This document shows positions 34,025 to 42,931 of a stretch of DNA of 49,423 nucleotides, piece after piece. The DNA lies in IMG/VR virus record IMGVR_UViG_3300030117_005015, positions 1 through 49,423 of that record; one strand, written 5' to 3'. Below the pieces are notes generated by a model, which was not told where the DNA came from, searched no databases, and was given only the letters and a program-made list of their open reading frames with translations. The DNA comes from a virus. The position numbers were made by a program, and so were the translations under genes. The stretch's first letter is position 1, and the number at the start of each line of letters is the position of its first letter.

Positions 34025-35224
34025 TTATTTATTATTTTTAATTTTAAACTTAAAATCAGAAGAATCATTACCTAACACCCTTACTTTTATACCACCTGAT
34101 TCAACAACACCGTGGCTTTGTCTTGGGTTCATATCTACGTTTTTAGATTTAGCAATACTTTCTTTCATAGCATCTGCTTTACCTTGTTCGTAAAAATGTT
34201 TTGCAACAGCATCAGCGTTCATTGCTGTATACAAAGATTTGTGATAACCCGCAGCGTCTTTTAAAGCCATTCTTTTATCTAAAAACTTTTTAGTAAAATT
34301 GTTTAAATCGCTTTGCGTAGTTTTTACTTCGTCAACATTGTTCACATTAAACCTGTATTTTTTATCACCGACGTTATATTCAAAACCTTTGAACTTGTCG
34401 TTAAAAACTTGATTAGTTTTTTGTGTAAAAATTTCAGAATTTTGTCTTGCTATTTTGTTAGTCGCTTCTGACTCCTTGTTATATCTATTGAAAAAATTAA
34501 CAGCTTTTTGTTGTTCTTTAGTTAACCTTGAACCAGCTTTAATATTTCTATAGTATTTAGACTTTTGCCCGTCTAAGTGGGCTTTAGCGCTGGCAACTTG
34601 CTCTTTTAGCGCTAGCTTTTTTCTTTTAATATCACGTTCTTCGTCTACTTCTTCATCATAAGAAAAAGAATCTTCCATTAAAAAGTTTATTTCTTCAGTT
34701 GTTAAATGAGGTTTTGTTTGTTTATAGTATTCATATAAAACATCATTATCATTTAATTTACTGTAATCTTTATTAAGTTTTACATAATCGTTTATATCTC
34801 CACCAGTTTCTTTCATAAACTCAACTAACTTCTCTACATTTTCTGGTAATGGTTCACCAGTTGCTTTAGCTTCAGCTATTGCTTCTTCAACTTTTTCCTC
34901 TACTTTCTTAATCTCTTTTTCAGTAGAATCTTCAGTAATTTCTTCTAAAACTGGAGCTTCTTGTTCTTTTACTTCTTCTTGTTTTTGCTCAGGTTCTGCT
35001 TGCTTAGAATCTTCAACTACTTCTTTTTCGTTAGTTTTATTTTCTTCTGGTTTTTCGTTTAAATCAACTTTAGTAACATCTTCTTTTACTTCTTGTTTTT
35101 CTTTACTAAGATCAACTTTTACAGTATCTTCTTTTGATTCAAACTTTTTTATTTTAGTTTTTTTAACTTTTAGTTTCTCAACAGTATTATCTACTGCTGG
35201 TTCTTCTTTTTTCTTTTTTGCCAT
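34025..35224 (-). CDS. Scaffolding protein
   Basis: 399 aa, extremely charged. Residues 1-140 are Lys/Glu/Val low-complexity sequence (KKKKEEPAVDNTVEKLKVKK, EITEDSTEKEIKKVEEKVEE). A helical middle (AKAHLDGQKSKYYRNIKAGS, EQQKAVNFFNRYNKESEATN) and a compact C-terminus (HFYEQGKADAMKESIAKSKN, ending SSDFKFKIKNNK) follow. This composition and the place between portal and capsid genes are standard for scaffolding proteins, which direct prohead assembly and then leave. No protease motif is visible in it. The nearest protease candidate in the train is the small zincin at 43072-43506. Confidence 0.8.
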   Translation of the reverse strand: MAKKKKEEPAVDNTVEKLKVKKTKIKKFESKEDTVKVDLSKEKQEVKEDVTKVDLNEKPEENKTNEKEVVEDSKQAEPEQKQEEVKEQEAPVLEEITEDSTEKEIKKVEEKVEEAIAEAKATGEPLPENVEKLVEFMKETGGDINDYVKLNKDYSKLNDNDVLYEYYKQTKPHLTTEEINFLMEDSFSYDEEVDEERDIKRKKLALKEQVASAKAHLDGQKSKYYRNIKAGSRLTKEQQKAVNFFNRYNKESEATNKIARQNSEIFTQKTNQVFNDKFKGFEYNVGDKKYRFNVNNVDEVKTTQSDLNNFTKKFLDKRMALKDAAGYHKSLYTAMNADAVAKHFYEQGKADAMKESIAKSKNVDMNPRQSHGVVESGGIKVRVLGNDSSDFKFKIKNNK

Positions 35225-35251
35225 AATATAATATAATAATAATTAATAAAT

Positions 35252-37669
35252 TTATTTAGGATCGAAAGCACCCATACCAAAACCTCCTCCTAGTATATCA
35301 TTACCTGAAGACTCAAAGTTTTTAGGTGGTTTACCACTATTTCTTTGGTCTATAAGTTGACTTTGTTGGGTTGCTTGTATTCTAGTTCTTTCGTCTTTTC
35401 TATCTTCTTTTTGTTTTTCTTTATTTTTTTGACCTTGTACTTCCATACCTTTTAACTGCATATTGTATTGAAACTCTAAAGCCATTAACTCTTTTTTATG
35501 CTGAACTTCTTGCATCATTTTTTGTGACTCTAGTTGAGATCTAATTTGCTCAAGTTGAGCTTCGTTTTCAGTTATAGTTTGATTTTTTTGCATTTCAGCT
35601 TGAGCAGCTGCTTGAGCAGACTGTTGGTTTAATTGAGCTTGTTGTTGCATGTTTTGCATTTGTATTTGCTGATCTCTTGCTAGCTTTTTTCTTCTTCTTA
35701 TTTTTAAAAGCTGATTGGCTAATTTTATATTTTTTATTTCTCTAATATCAATAGCATCAGCTAACTCTATTATTTGTTGTTGAAGAGCCATTTGTATGTT
35801 GTTTTCTAACATCATCTTTTCTTCTTCATCTGGCTGTAATTCAATAAAAATACCAAAGTCATATAAGTAAAGTTCTTTTAGTTCTTCTAAAACAGCAGCA
35901 TTATGTACACCTATTGACTGTATAAACGCTTCTCTTGTTGGTGAATATTCTAGTATATCAGATATTCTAAGTGATAAACACTCTGCTGTTTCTGCTGTTA
36001 AAAACAAACCAGCTTGTAATATATGTCTTGTAGCTGTATTACTATTTGCAGCTGCTAGTTTTTGCACACCTACTAAAGCATTTTTATCTGGCATACTACC
36101 ATCTCTAGCTTCATTTAAACCAGTTACATCTCTAATCATTTGTAAGTAATAATTGTAATTACTTATAAGTGCTTGCATTTTTTGTCCACCAGCTCCTGAT
36201 GTAATTTCTTGTATCGGTACTTTACCAGGATTCATATCACCGTCTTGTGTGAAAGACCTACCAATAACACTACCAGTTTGGAAGAACATGTTTAAAGCTT
36301 CTTGTGGGTTGTAATTTGTGCCGTTACCTAAGTCTATTTCTGCTAAACCATCTGCATCTAAATAAACACCATCTGGTACCATACGAGATAAAACTTGTTG
36401 TAGTTTTAAATGTGTTAACTGTATCATGTCTGCAAAACCAGTTATTTTTCTAACTAAAGAATCAATTTTACCATTATACATACGTGGTGCTACAATAGAA
36501 TAATTCATTTTAACTTTAGTAAAATTACTTTTAGGTCGCATCATGTTTTTTGCCATTTCCCACCTAAGCAATTTATTTGTACCAAGTATCATAGCACCAT
36601 CATAAAGCACTTCTATAGATCTTAGCATTTTGCCGTAACCACCTTGTTTATCTTGTGGTGGATTAAATGAATCATCTTTTTGTATTATTTTTTCAGCACC
36701 AGTACCAGTTTCTTTTACCTTGTAAACTTCGTTCATATAAGTTTTATAGTTAAAATATAAAACCTGTATTGTGTTGTTATCTTCTTTATCGTAATTATGT
36801 TGTGAGTTATAGTTTGATCTAGTAGTTGGTTTTGTTTTCATTATTTCCTCTAAATCACTTTCAGTCAAATGAGGAAACTGTTTTGCTAATTCATTTACAG
36901 GTATTGTTTTAACTTCACCAACATAATATATATCTTCAAAATACGGTGATTCTGTATAAGAGTAAACTAAATTAGCTGGATCAACATAATCAATAACAAC
37001 ACCTTCTGAAGTATTAAAAGATGTTTTAACAGCACCTATACCTAAAATAGTAAGATCTTGATAAAATTGTTTTTTAATTAATTCATATCTATTACCTTCA
37101 AACAAAGTATTTAATGCTTGTTCTTCAGCTAGTTCTGCAGATTGTTTATATGATATTTGCATATGAAGACCTAACTCTTCGTTTGTTTCAGGTAATTCTT
37201 CTACATTGCTTTCTCTAACGTTTAAATTTAAATCTCGCTTTACAGCTTCATTAAATTGTTTTAATCTCATATCTTTCATTATAGCATCCATATATTGTGT
37301 TCTTTTTGAAACACCATATGGATCTTGTGAAAAAGCTTTTATATCGTATGTTCTTTCAGCTATACCGTTTACAACTATATCAACAAACTTAGATATAATT
37401 GGAACTGGTTTCCAGTCTAAATTTAAATAGGACAAATCACCGTTTATAGATAACTCATCCTTATATTTTTGTATAGGTTGTTCGCCTCTAGCGTATAATC
37501 TTAAGTTGTGAAAGTCGTTGTGATTTGTTCTATATCTATTAACATTTCTATCATCATCAAACCACTCTTGCTCTATAGCTCTACCAACTCGTAAACCATA
37601 GTCGTAACTTAGCTTTTCAGCGTCGCTAACGGTTTGACTTGGGAAATAGCTTTTGCTAGGATATGCCAT
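35252..37669 (-). CDS. Portal protein
   Basis: 805 aa. The N-terminal third has ERTYDIKAFSQDPYGVSKRT, and the central region has a wing/stem arrangement (YQDLTILGIGAVKTSFNTSE, VIDYVDPANLVYSY). Then come RKITGFADMIQLTHLKLQQV and DVTGLNEARDGSMPDKNALV, typical of the stem and crown in large Bacteroidota podovirus portals. Residues about 655-780 are Gln/Met/Lys-rich coiled coil (QIQMQNMQQQAQLNQQSAQA), likely the crown or barrel. It lies directly after the terminase gene (2 nt) and before scaffold and capsid. The dodecameric portal forms the DNA channel at one capsid vertex. Confidence 0.88.
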   Translation of the reverse strand: MAYPSKSYFPSQTVSDAEKLSYDYGLRVGRAIEQEWFDDDRNVNRYRTNHNDFHNLRLYARGEQPIQKYKDELSINGDLSYLNLDWKPVPIISKFVDIVVNGIAERTYDIKAFSQDPYGVSKRTQYMDAIMKDMRLKQFNEAVKRDLNLNVRESNVEELPETNEELGLHMQISYKQSAELAEEQALNTLFEGNRYELIKKQFYQDLTILGIGAVKTSFNTSEGVVIDYVDPANLVYSYTESPYFEDIYYVGEVKTIPVNELAKQFPHLTESDLEEIMKTKPTTRSNYNSQHNYDKEDNNTIQVLYFNYKTYMNEVYKVKETGTGAEKIIQKDDSFNPPQDKQGGYGKMLRSIEVLYDGAMILGTNKLLRWEMAKNMMRPKSNFTKVKMNYSIVAPRMYNGKIDSLVRKITGFADMIQLTHLKLQQVLSRMVPDGVYLDADGLAEIDLGNGTNYNPQEALNMFFQTGSVIGRSFTQDGDMNPGKVPIQEITSGAGGQKMQALISNYNYYLQMIRDVTGLNEARDGSMPDKNALVGVQKLAAANSNTATRHILQAGLFLTAETAECLSLRISDILEYSPTREAFIQSIGVHNAAVLEELKELYLYDFGIFIELQPDEEEKMMLENNIQMALQQQIIELADAIDIREIKNIKLANQLLKIRRRKKLARDQQIQMQNMQQQAQLNQQSAQAAAQAEMQKNQTITENEAQLEQIRSQLESQKMMQEVQHKKELMALEFQYNMQLKGMEVQGQKNKEKQKEDRKDERTRIQATQQSQLIDQRNSGKPPKNFESSGNDILGGGFGMGAFDPK

Positions 37670-37671
37670 AT

Positions 37672-39888
37672 TTATTGCTTAATTATTCTTGAATTAGTTC
37701 CAGTATTAGTATACTTGGAAATATTTATATTTAGTTTTGGTTTTTCAACCTTTGCGTTTGGTGCATACAAATGCCTATTGTTAGCCATTATAGCTAAACC
37801 GCTACTTATTGTTGCATCAAACTTAGTTCTTTTTGTTATATCAAATCTGCTCCAATCGTTTAGTAAGTCGTTAAAATATAGACTACCAAAACTACCATCT
37901 TGCTTCATACCTACATGATCTTGTATATACATTTCAATAGCAGCTGCATGAGCTTGCTTTATATCTTCACTAGAGTTTGGTATACCACCTATTTCTTTTT
38001 CTGCTACAGAAAGTTTGTTCCATATTTTATCTGGTCTATTCATACTAAAACCTCTATAACCTCTACGCCGTAAATAATATAGTAATCTTGGTTTATTGTT
38101 CTCTGCAAGTATTGGCATACCGTAAAACACTAATGCCATTAATACATCTTCAAAAAATATTTCAGCTGTTGGTGGTCTTGATAAGTATTCTAAAAAAAAG
38201 CTATTAGCAGGAGCATCTTCCATGCTAAACTTAGTTAATCCGTGTAAAGCTCCTTTTGAACCTTGACCATCTACAGTTCCAGATATATCATAACTATCAC
38301 AACCAAAAGCGCCCATATGTTCATTGCCAGGATATTTAATACCGTTTTTAAGTATTATTTTGTTTTGTAAATGTTGAGGTGGTACCCAGCTAACTTTAAA
38401 CCTGCCTTTTGGATCTGGATAAAATATTACGTTTGTATCTTTAACACCATTTACCCATTGAAAATTACCAGTTGAAATACCTAAAGTTCTAGACATCTCT
38501 TCGTTATAATCTATTTGTTCGTATATTTTTATTAAATTAAATATACTGTTTTTTGTTTCATCTCTAAACGCGTGTTCTTCAGTTCTTGGAAATTGTCTAT
38601 AAAATTCATTTAACGCATCTTGATCACCTTTTAAACCATCAGCTTCGTTGTTCCAGTGATCAATAACACCTATGTCAATTAGTTGACCATCTGGTGCGAG
38701 CACATCCCTGTCAGGAGTAGTAAATACTGGAACTCCGTGTTCGTCAATAAATCCTTCATAGTTCCATTCCATTGGGATAAACAAAGAGTATAAACCAGAT
38801 TTCGTTTGACCGTTTCTATTTCGCTTTGTGACATCACTTGCATTATATAATTTTTTAAAGTTATCACCTCCTTTGTCAAGCGCATTACTAGTACTACCCA
38901 TCATACACTTACCTATAATTCTACTACCTAGTCTAAGACATGTTTTAGTTACTCGCCAGTTGTTTAATATATTATCAGGTCTTTCCCACTTACCACTTTC
39001 ATCGTGAACTAATAAAGCTAACTTTTCACCGTCATAACTATTGTCACCTGTGTTTTTCCAGTCTATAGTTGTATCTAAACCTTGTATATCTTCAAGCTGT
39101 TCGTTAGCTGTTATTTTTTTTCTTGTAAACTTACTAGCTGGCACTCTATATGCAAGCTCTGACTTTGGCCTGTCCATACCATCTTGTATTGGTTTGAAGA
39201 AAAACGGATAATTAATACTGATAGGTACTACTTTATCTGTAAACATTTTTTTAGCATCTGCACCTGTTTTAGATAGTATACCATATCTACTATCACTTGA
39301 TATTGTAGCTAAGTTAACTGTTTCCGCAGATGACATAAACGAAAAGCCTGATCTTCTGTTTTTTAAATAACACATACCATAACATCTTTTATCAGCTTTA
39401 CAAGCCTCCCAAAATATATAAAACAGTCTGTTTGCTTCTCTAAAGTCAGGTGCACCTACATCTATTTTACTCCATTGTAAATACATGTAGTGCGTACCTG
39501 TTATATATGTTGGTTTGTTATTGTTATAAAACCAAAAACCTTCGTCTCTTCGTTTAAACTCTTCATCTATATAATCATACCATTTTTCTTTTTGATTTTC
39601 TGGATATGATTTCCAATCAAATATATTTTTTAATCTACTTAATTCTTTTGGATATTCTATTTTTTGCCACTTATTTACTTCGTTTTTGTGCACGTGCACT
39701 GGCAGCATTGGCAAAGCAATGCGCAAACCTTGGATCTCAAGTACATTACCAATTTTTCCAGTTTTAGAGATAACCACGATATCATGTTCTTTATTGTATC
39801 CATATTTCCATTTTTTTAATTTGTTAAGACGACTAATAGTCGTTTTTTTAATAGGTTCTATTATTTTAACTAAACTTTGCTCGTACAT
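37672..39888 (-). CDS. terL: Terminase large subunit (ATPase-nuclease)
   Basis: 738 aa. The ATPase core has a deviant Walker A, KNRRSGFS (residues about 177-183), Walker B LALLVHDES (290-298) with the catalytic Glu, and a coupling motif CMMGSTSN (328-335). The nuclease domain starts at AFGCDSYDISGTVD (Asp531). The Walker A lacks the usual GK(T/S) lysine and relies on the upstream Arg pair, seen in some phage terminases. The enzyme packages DNA into proheads through the portal. Its start overlaps the stop of the 108-aa gene (TAATG), which suggests coupled synthesis of both terminase subunits. Confidence 0.92.
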   Translation of the reverse strand: MYEQSLVKIIEPIKKTTISRLNKLKKWKYGYNKEHDIVVISKTGKIGNVLEIQGLRIALPMLPVHVHKNEVNKWQKIEYPKELSRLKNIFDWKSYPENQKEKWYDYIDEEFKRRDEGFWFYNNNKPTYITGTHYMYLQWSKIDVGAPDFREANRLFYIFWEACKADKRCYGMCYLKNRRSGFSFMSSAETVNLATISSDSRYGILSKTGADAKKMFTDKVVPISINYPFFFKPIQDGMDRPKSELAYRVPASKFTRKKITANEQLEDIQGLDTTIDWKNTGDNSYDGEKLALLVHDESGKWERPDNILNNWRVTKTCLRLGSRIIGKCMMGSTSNALDKGGDNFKKLYNASDVTKRNRNGQTKSGLYSLFIPMEWNYEGFIDEHGVPVFTTPDRDVLAPDGQLIDIGVIDHWNNEADGLKGDQDALNEFYRQFPRTEEHAFRDETKNSIFNLIKIYEQIDYNEEMSRTLGISTGNFQWVNGVKDTNVIFYPDPKGRFKVSWVPPQHLQNKIILKNGIKYPGNEHMGAFGCDSYDISGTVDGQGSKGALHGLTKFSMEDAPANSFFLEYLSRPPTAEIFFEDVLMALVFYGMPILAENNKPRLLYYLRRRGYRGFSMNRPDKIWNKLSVAEKEIGGIPNSSEDIKQAHAAAIEMYIQDHVGMKQDGSFGSLYFNDLLNDWSRFDITKRTKFDATISSGLAIMANNRHLYAPNAKVEKPKLNINISKYTNTGTNSRIIKQ

Positions 39889-40214
39889 TACTTAGATCTT
39901 CCTTCTGCGAATCCTTTAAAAACTTTTTTTTCTACTTCTTCAGGTGCTTTACCTTCTAGTAAGTTTTTTTCTTCTTGAATTCTGTTAAGTATTTCAAATG
40001 CATCAAATATAGCTAGTTTTTTTGTAGCAGCAGCATTTTTTAATCTATCAGCTGATATATCATCATCTGAATCTACAATAGGTTCTTTTGCAACTTTAAT
40101 TAATTCATCTACTGCTTTTTGCCCAGCTAGGATTATATTCTTCTTCGTTTCCTTGATATTCATATTTAATTGTAATAAAATTTGATAAAACTCTGTATAG
40201 TCTTTCACCGTCAA
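39888..40214 (-). CDS. Probable terminase small subunit
   Basis: 108 aa from the first ATG (40214), or 91 aa from the internal ATG at 40163 (MNIKETKKNIILAGQKAVDE). It is helical and acidic, with AVDELIKVAKEP then SDDDISADRLKNAAATKKLA followed by IFDAFEILNRIQEEKNLLEG. That is a helix-turn-helix-like DNA-binding core and an oligomerisation coiled coil. Its stop overlaps the terL start. It also overlaps the preceding gene out of frame by 110 nt (or 59 nt with the second start), a long overlap for a phage gene. The internal start is the more likely. Assignment rests on position and helix pattern. Confidence 0.6.
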   Translation of the reverse strand: MTVKDYTEFYQILLQLNMNIKETKKNIILAGQKAVDELIKVAKEPIVDSDDDISADRLKNAAATKKLAIFDAFEILNRIQEEKNLLEGKAPEEVEKKVFKGFAEGRSK

Positions 40215-40698
40215 CTATAAACTCATACTCACTGCTTGGCCTAAAACCAACTAACTCATTAACTTTTACTGTGCCATCTGTATACTTAACTATACCTTGT
40301 AATGGCTTTTCAGTTTCAGTGTTAAATTTATCTACAGCTTTTAAAGGTTTTACAAAACAATAACCTTTTGGTGCTATCCACTTTTGTTTTCTTTTATATA
40401 GAAAGATTTGATCTTGATTTATTAAATAAGTAGATTCATTAAAATAACTTCTACTGTTTTTTTCTATACCTTTTACATTGTGCCATCTTCTAAAAACGTT
40501 ATGATGTACTATAACTGTATCACCTGGTTTTATATCTGTATCACCAATCATTGGCGTTGATATAACAATAGCTTCTCTATTTACATATTGGTGATTATAT
40601 ATTTCAGTATTAAGTATTAACTCTTTATCACCAACTTTTTTGCTATTATTATATCTATTACCTTTTGGTGTTACAACAAAGTTGTAAACGCTTTTCAT
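40105..40698 (-). CDS. Tandem GroES-like (Cpn10-fold) protein
   Basis: 197 aa. Two copies of a GroES-like beta-barrel can be read. Copy 1 (residues 1-103) has NFVVTP, AIVISTP, DIKPGDTVIVHH (55-66) and YLINQDQIFLYK (91-102). Copy 2 (107-180) has GYCFVKPL, QGIVKY, VDGERLYRVLSNFITIKY. These mirror the GroES order: first strand, G.V..G, L..GD.V..., then the final strand ending in 'ILAI'. The usual mobile-loop GGIVLP sequence is not obvious. It stands between small unknown genes and the terminase genes, with a long overlap into the latter. A second co-chaperonin for the phage GroEL, or a capsid-associated barrel, are the alternatives. Confidence 0.7.
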   Translation of the reverse strand: MKSVYNFVVTPKGNRYNNSKKVGDKELILNTEIYNHQYVNREAIVISTPMIGDTDIKPGDTVIVHHNVFRRWHNVKGIEKNSRSYFNESTYLINQDQIFLYKRKQKWIAPKGYCFVKPLKAVDKFNTETEKPLQGIVKYTDGTVKVNELVGFRPSSEYEFIVDGERLYRVLSNFITIKYEYQGNEEEYNPSWAKSSR

Positions 40699-40919
40699 TA
40701 GTATTCTAAGTTATATTCTATAGATACTGCCATGTTTTTATTAAAGTCTTTCCAAGGCAATACATCTTTGTTTTTTCTAATATAAATAGAATACTTTTCA
40801 TCTTCTTCTAATATATCACAAATTGTATGTCCACCATATACTTCTTGACCAACAGCATAATGCATGGCATCATTTTTATAATCTTTGCCTACGGATATTT
40901 TACGAATTAGCTTTGCCAT
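40698..40919 (-). CDS. Hypothetical small protein
   Basis: 73 aa, starting MAKLIRKISVGKDYKNDAMH. It looks like a compact alpha/beta protein with YAVGQEVYGGHTICDILEED followed by YSIYIRKNKDVLPWKDFNKN. Basic residues dominate the N-terminus and acidic residues the middle. The start lies 20 nt inside the end of the upstream gene, and the ATG of the GroES-like gene overlaps its stop by one base. This tight packing supports a real gene. No family is recognised. Confidence 0.7.
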   Translation of the reverse strand: MAKLIRKISVGKDYKNDAMHYAVGQEVYGGHTICDILEEDEKYSIYIRKNKDVLPWKDFNKNMAVSIEYNLEY

Positions 40920-41181
40920 TGTCAGGGTAGTTTATTTTACCAGTTTGAATATCTACATCAAATGTACCATAATCTTTTTCAAACTCTTTTTGTAATATTG
41001 TTAATTCATCTCTATGACCAGCTATACCGTGTAATAAATCATGCTTTCTAAGTTCCATTGAACCTAGTTCTAGTTGTGATCTATTTATATCGTTTATAGT
41101 TTTTTGAACCTTTGTTAGTTGTTCTTTTGTAATTGTTTCTGGTTTAGACTTTAAGTCTACTATTTTTTCTTTTTTTGCCAT
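40900..41181 (-). CDS. Coiled-coil hypothetical protein
   Basis: 93 aa, starting MAKKEKIVDLKSKPETITKE. Most of the protein is a heptad-rich helix (QLTKVQKTINDINRSQLELG, MELRKHDLLHGIAGHRDELT, ILQKEFEKDYGTFDVDIQTG), suggesting a parallel coiled-coil dimer or trimer. The segment HGIAGHRDE resembles GTAGHRKES in the 48-kb gene product, probably by chance, since both sit in helical or basic contexts. The 3' end overlaps the next gene by 20 nt. No catalytic motif; a scaffolding or assembly role is possible. Confidence 0.7.
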   Translation of the reverse strand: MAKKEKIVDLKSKPETITKEQLTKVQKTINDINRSQLELGSMELRKHDLLHGIAGHRDELTILQKEFEKDYGTFDVDIQTGKINYPDNGKANS

Positions 41182-41201
41182 TTTATTTAATTTAAGTTAA
41201 T

Positions 41202-41429
41202 TTAATCTTCTATTATCCACTCTGATTTATTAAGCTCTGTTAATATTTCTTCGTGTGTATATTGTGTTTTACCATCTAAAAAGCTTGGTGTGTTACCTTC
41301 AAACTTTACAAATGTTTTTGTGCCTGCGTTGTTGTATCTTAACGTGCTTGATGATGTTTCCAGCACTTGATCAAAGTTTACATTTGCAACTTCAGCTTTT
41401 GTTATTATTACGTATTTTCTATTATTCAT
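41202..41429 (-). CDS. Hypothetical small protein
   Basis: 75 aa from ATG 41429 (MNNRKYVIITKAEVANVNFD). An earlier in-frame ATG at 41480 would put the start 50 nt inside the LamG gene. The later ATG starts 1 nt after that gene's stop, with an AT-rich leader, and is preferred. The product is alpha/beta and ends YTHEEILTELNKSEWIIED, a helix with a terminal aromatic/acidic tail. It contains the motif SSTLRYNNAGTKTFVKFEGN. Function unknown. Confidence 0.65.
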   Translation of the reverse strand: MNNRKYVIITKAEVANVNFDQVLETSSSTLRYNNAGTKTFVKFEGNTPSFLDGKTQYTHEEILTELNKSEWIIED

Positions 41430-41430
41430 T

Positions 41431-42183
41431 TTATAACGGTATATCTGTTGTGCCTTGTGTTGGACTATTTGTTGGAACACCTACAAGTGAAGAGCCTGTT
41501 GAATCTACAAAATTACCACTTGTTTCATCTAATAGAAGCCAAGCTCGTAAATTCATTCTTGATTTAATATTACCTTCTAACATAGCTAGTGGTTTACCAT
41601 TGTTATAAAGCTCTGTTGCTTGTACATCTGTTAAAACATTTGCAAATAAAGCTAAGTTACTAAAATGACCTTGGAAAAAAGCATTATCAGCGTTACCAGG
41701 TTTACCTATGTAAATTTTATTAGCAGTAGTTGCAAAAGACGCTATTGAAGATGTACTAGCAGCTACTTTAGTACCATTTAAATATATACCTATAGTATTA
41801 TTTTCTCTATCCCAAGAACAAACAAAATGCGTCCAGCCATTACTAACAGAGTCACTAGCTGAGTATTCATAATCTAAAATTGTATTTTGACTACCACCTC
41901 TACAGTTTACACGTATAAGCTCACTACCACCTTGATTAATGAATAAAATTGCTATTTTATTATTATTACTTGTATCGGTATGCAAGTTAAAAATAGTATC
42001 ATTTTGATTTGCTGTTTCTAGCTTAAGCCATACAGACATACTACCTACATTTTTTATATCATTAGCTAAAGAGCTTGTTATAATAATATGATCATTAGTA
42101 CCATCTAGCGAAACTGATGTTCTAAAAGCGGCGTGATTTGGTCTTACTCTATATGAAGATGCTATGTTTGATAAACCTAGCAT
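41431..42183 (-). CDS. LamG/concanavalin-like lectin-fold protein
   Basis: 250 aa. Residues about 20-170 follow the LamG (laminin G-like jelly-roll) pattern: SVSLDGTNDHIIITS at the start, MSVWLKLET, NGWTHFVCSWDRENNTIGIY then LNGTKVA, and KIYIGKPGN near the end. LamG domains bind glycans or proteins. The C-terminal tail (residues 195-250) has an Asn/Thr/Ser-rich strand region, probably an attachment to the virion. No signal peptide is seen, so it acts as a virion protein or in the cytoplasm. It overlaps the next upstream gene's stop by one base. Its location far from the tail block suggests a capsid-surface or fibre decoration. Confidence 0.8.
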   Translation of the reverse strand: MLGLSNIASSYRVRPNHAAFRTSVSLDGTNDHIIITSSLANDIKNVGSMSVWLKLETANQNDTIFNLHTDTSNNNKIAILFINQGGSELIRVNCRGGSQNTILDYEYSASDSVSNGWTHFVCSWDRENNTIGIYLNGTKVAASTSSIASFATTANKIYIGKPGNADNAFFQGHFSNLALFANVLTDVQATELYNNGKPLAMLEGNIKSRMNLRAWLLLDETSGNFVDSTGSSLVGVPTNSPTQGTTDIPL

Positions 42184-42545
42184 TATTTACCAAAATAACA
42201 TATTATACCATCAGTAGTTTGAGCTGCATTTAAAGAAACCGCAGTCCATCTACCGTATATAGTTATGCCACCAGGAAACAATATGCCAGTATCTAATGTT
42301 TCACTATTACCACCAGTATTTCCATTAGTTATACCAAAATACGCATTATTAGTTTCTGTACCACTATATACTACAGAGTTACTAGTATCAGCTGTTAAAA
42401 CATCAAACGCTGTTTGACCTAACATTGTAATAGCTATAATAACCATATTATCAGGTGGTGTTAAAGTTTCACCATTATCATTATGCATGTGAGCACTACC
42501 TAGTTGTCCAAAGTTATATGCTACTTCTGTTGAATTTATTCCCAT
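42183..42545 (-). CDS. Small beta-rich putative virion protein
   Basis: 120 aa, starting MGINSTEVAYNFGQLGSAHM. Gly/Thr/Asn-rich with strands such as DNMVIIAITMLGQTAFDVLT and GILFPGGITIYGRWTAVSLN, it ends DGIICYFGK. It resembles the small beta-sandwich proteins at the left end of the window in style, with a GGxxxYGRW turn, but not clearly in sequence. The stop and start overlap both neighbours by one base. Virion decoration is an inference from composition. Confidence 0.7.
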   Translation of the reverse strand: MGINSTEVAYNFGQLGSAHMHNDNGETLTPPDNMVIIAITMLGQTAFDVLTADTSNSVVYSGTETNNAYFGITNGNTGGNSETLDTGILFPGGITIYGRWTAVSLNAAQTTDGIICYFGK

Positions 42546-42931
42546 TATTTTTTTACTTTTTCTAGTGATCTACCACCGAAGTAAGCACCGATCACAGTTA
42601 TTAATACTAATTGTAATAAGTCCACCCAAGTATCTTTTACTTCAAAAGCAATAACACCAGCATCAATAAATATCATCAATACTGTTGATACTACTAAAAA
42701 TATAAGTACTAAAGGTCTTATGTTTTTACTAAGCCATGAATCAGATTTCATATCAACGTTCCATCTGTTAGTTACTTGCTTTTGCATCTCAGCTTCATAA
42801 CCCATAATCATGTCTTTAATTTGTTTTTCTGCTTCTAGCTTTTCTTCTTTTGATGTGTGTAAGTTATCTATAACACCACCCACGCTTTTTACGAGGTCAG
42901 CAGCACCACCTCCGAATATTTTATCTAACAT
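42545..42931 (-). CDS. 3TM-type phage holin-like membrane protein
   Basis: 128 aa. The N-terminal half is a charged helix with a short amphipathic segment at its start (FGGGAADLVKSVGGVIDNLH). The motif WLSKNIRPLVLIFLVVSTVL leads into TM1 (about 70-92), and a second membrane segment lies at about 103-120 (DLLQLVLITVIGAYFGG), followed by RSLEKVKK. This layout, with 'SDSWLSKNIRP' before TM1 and 'GAYFGGRS' after the last TM, is typical of the 3TM holin family found in phages and gene transfer agents. It should form the inner-membrane lesion at lysis. No endolysin gene is seen beside it. Confidence 0.85.
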   Translation of the reverse strand: MLDKIFGGGAADLVKSVGGVIDNLHTSKEEKLEAEKQIKDMIMGYEAEMQKQVTNRWNVDMKSDSWLSKNIRPLVLIFLVVSTVLMIFIDAGVIAFEVKDTWVDLLQLVLITVIGAYFGGRSLEKVKK

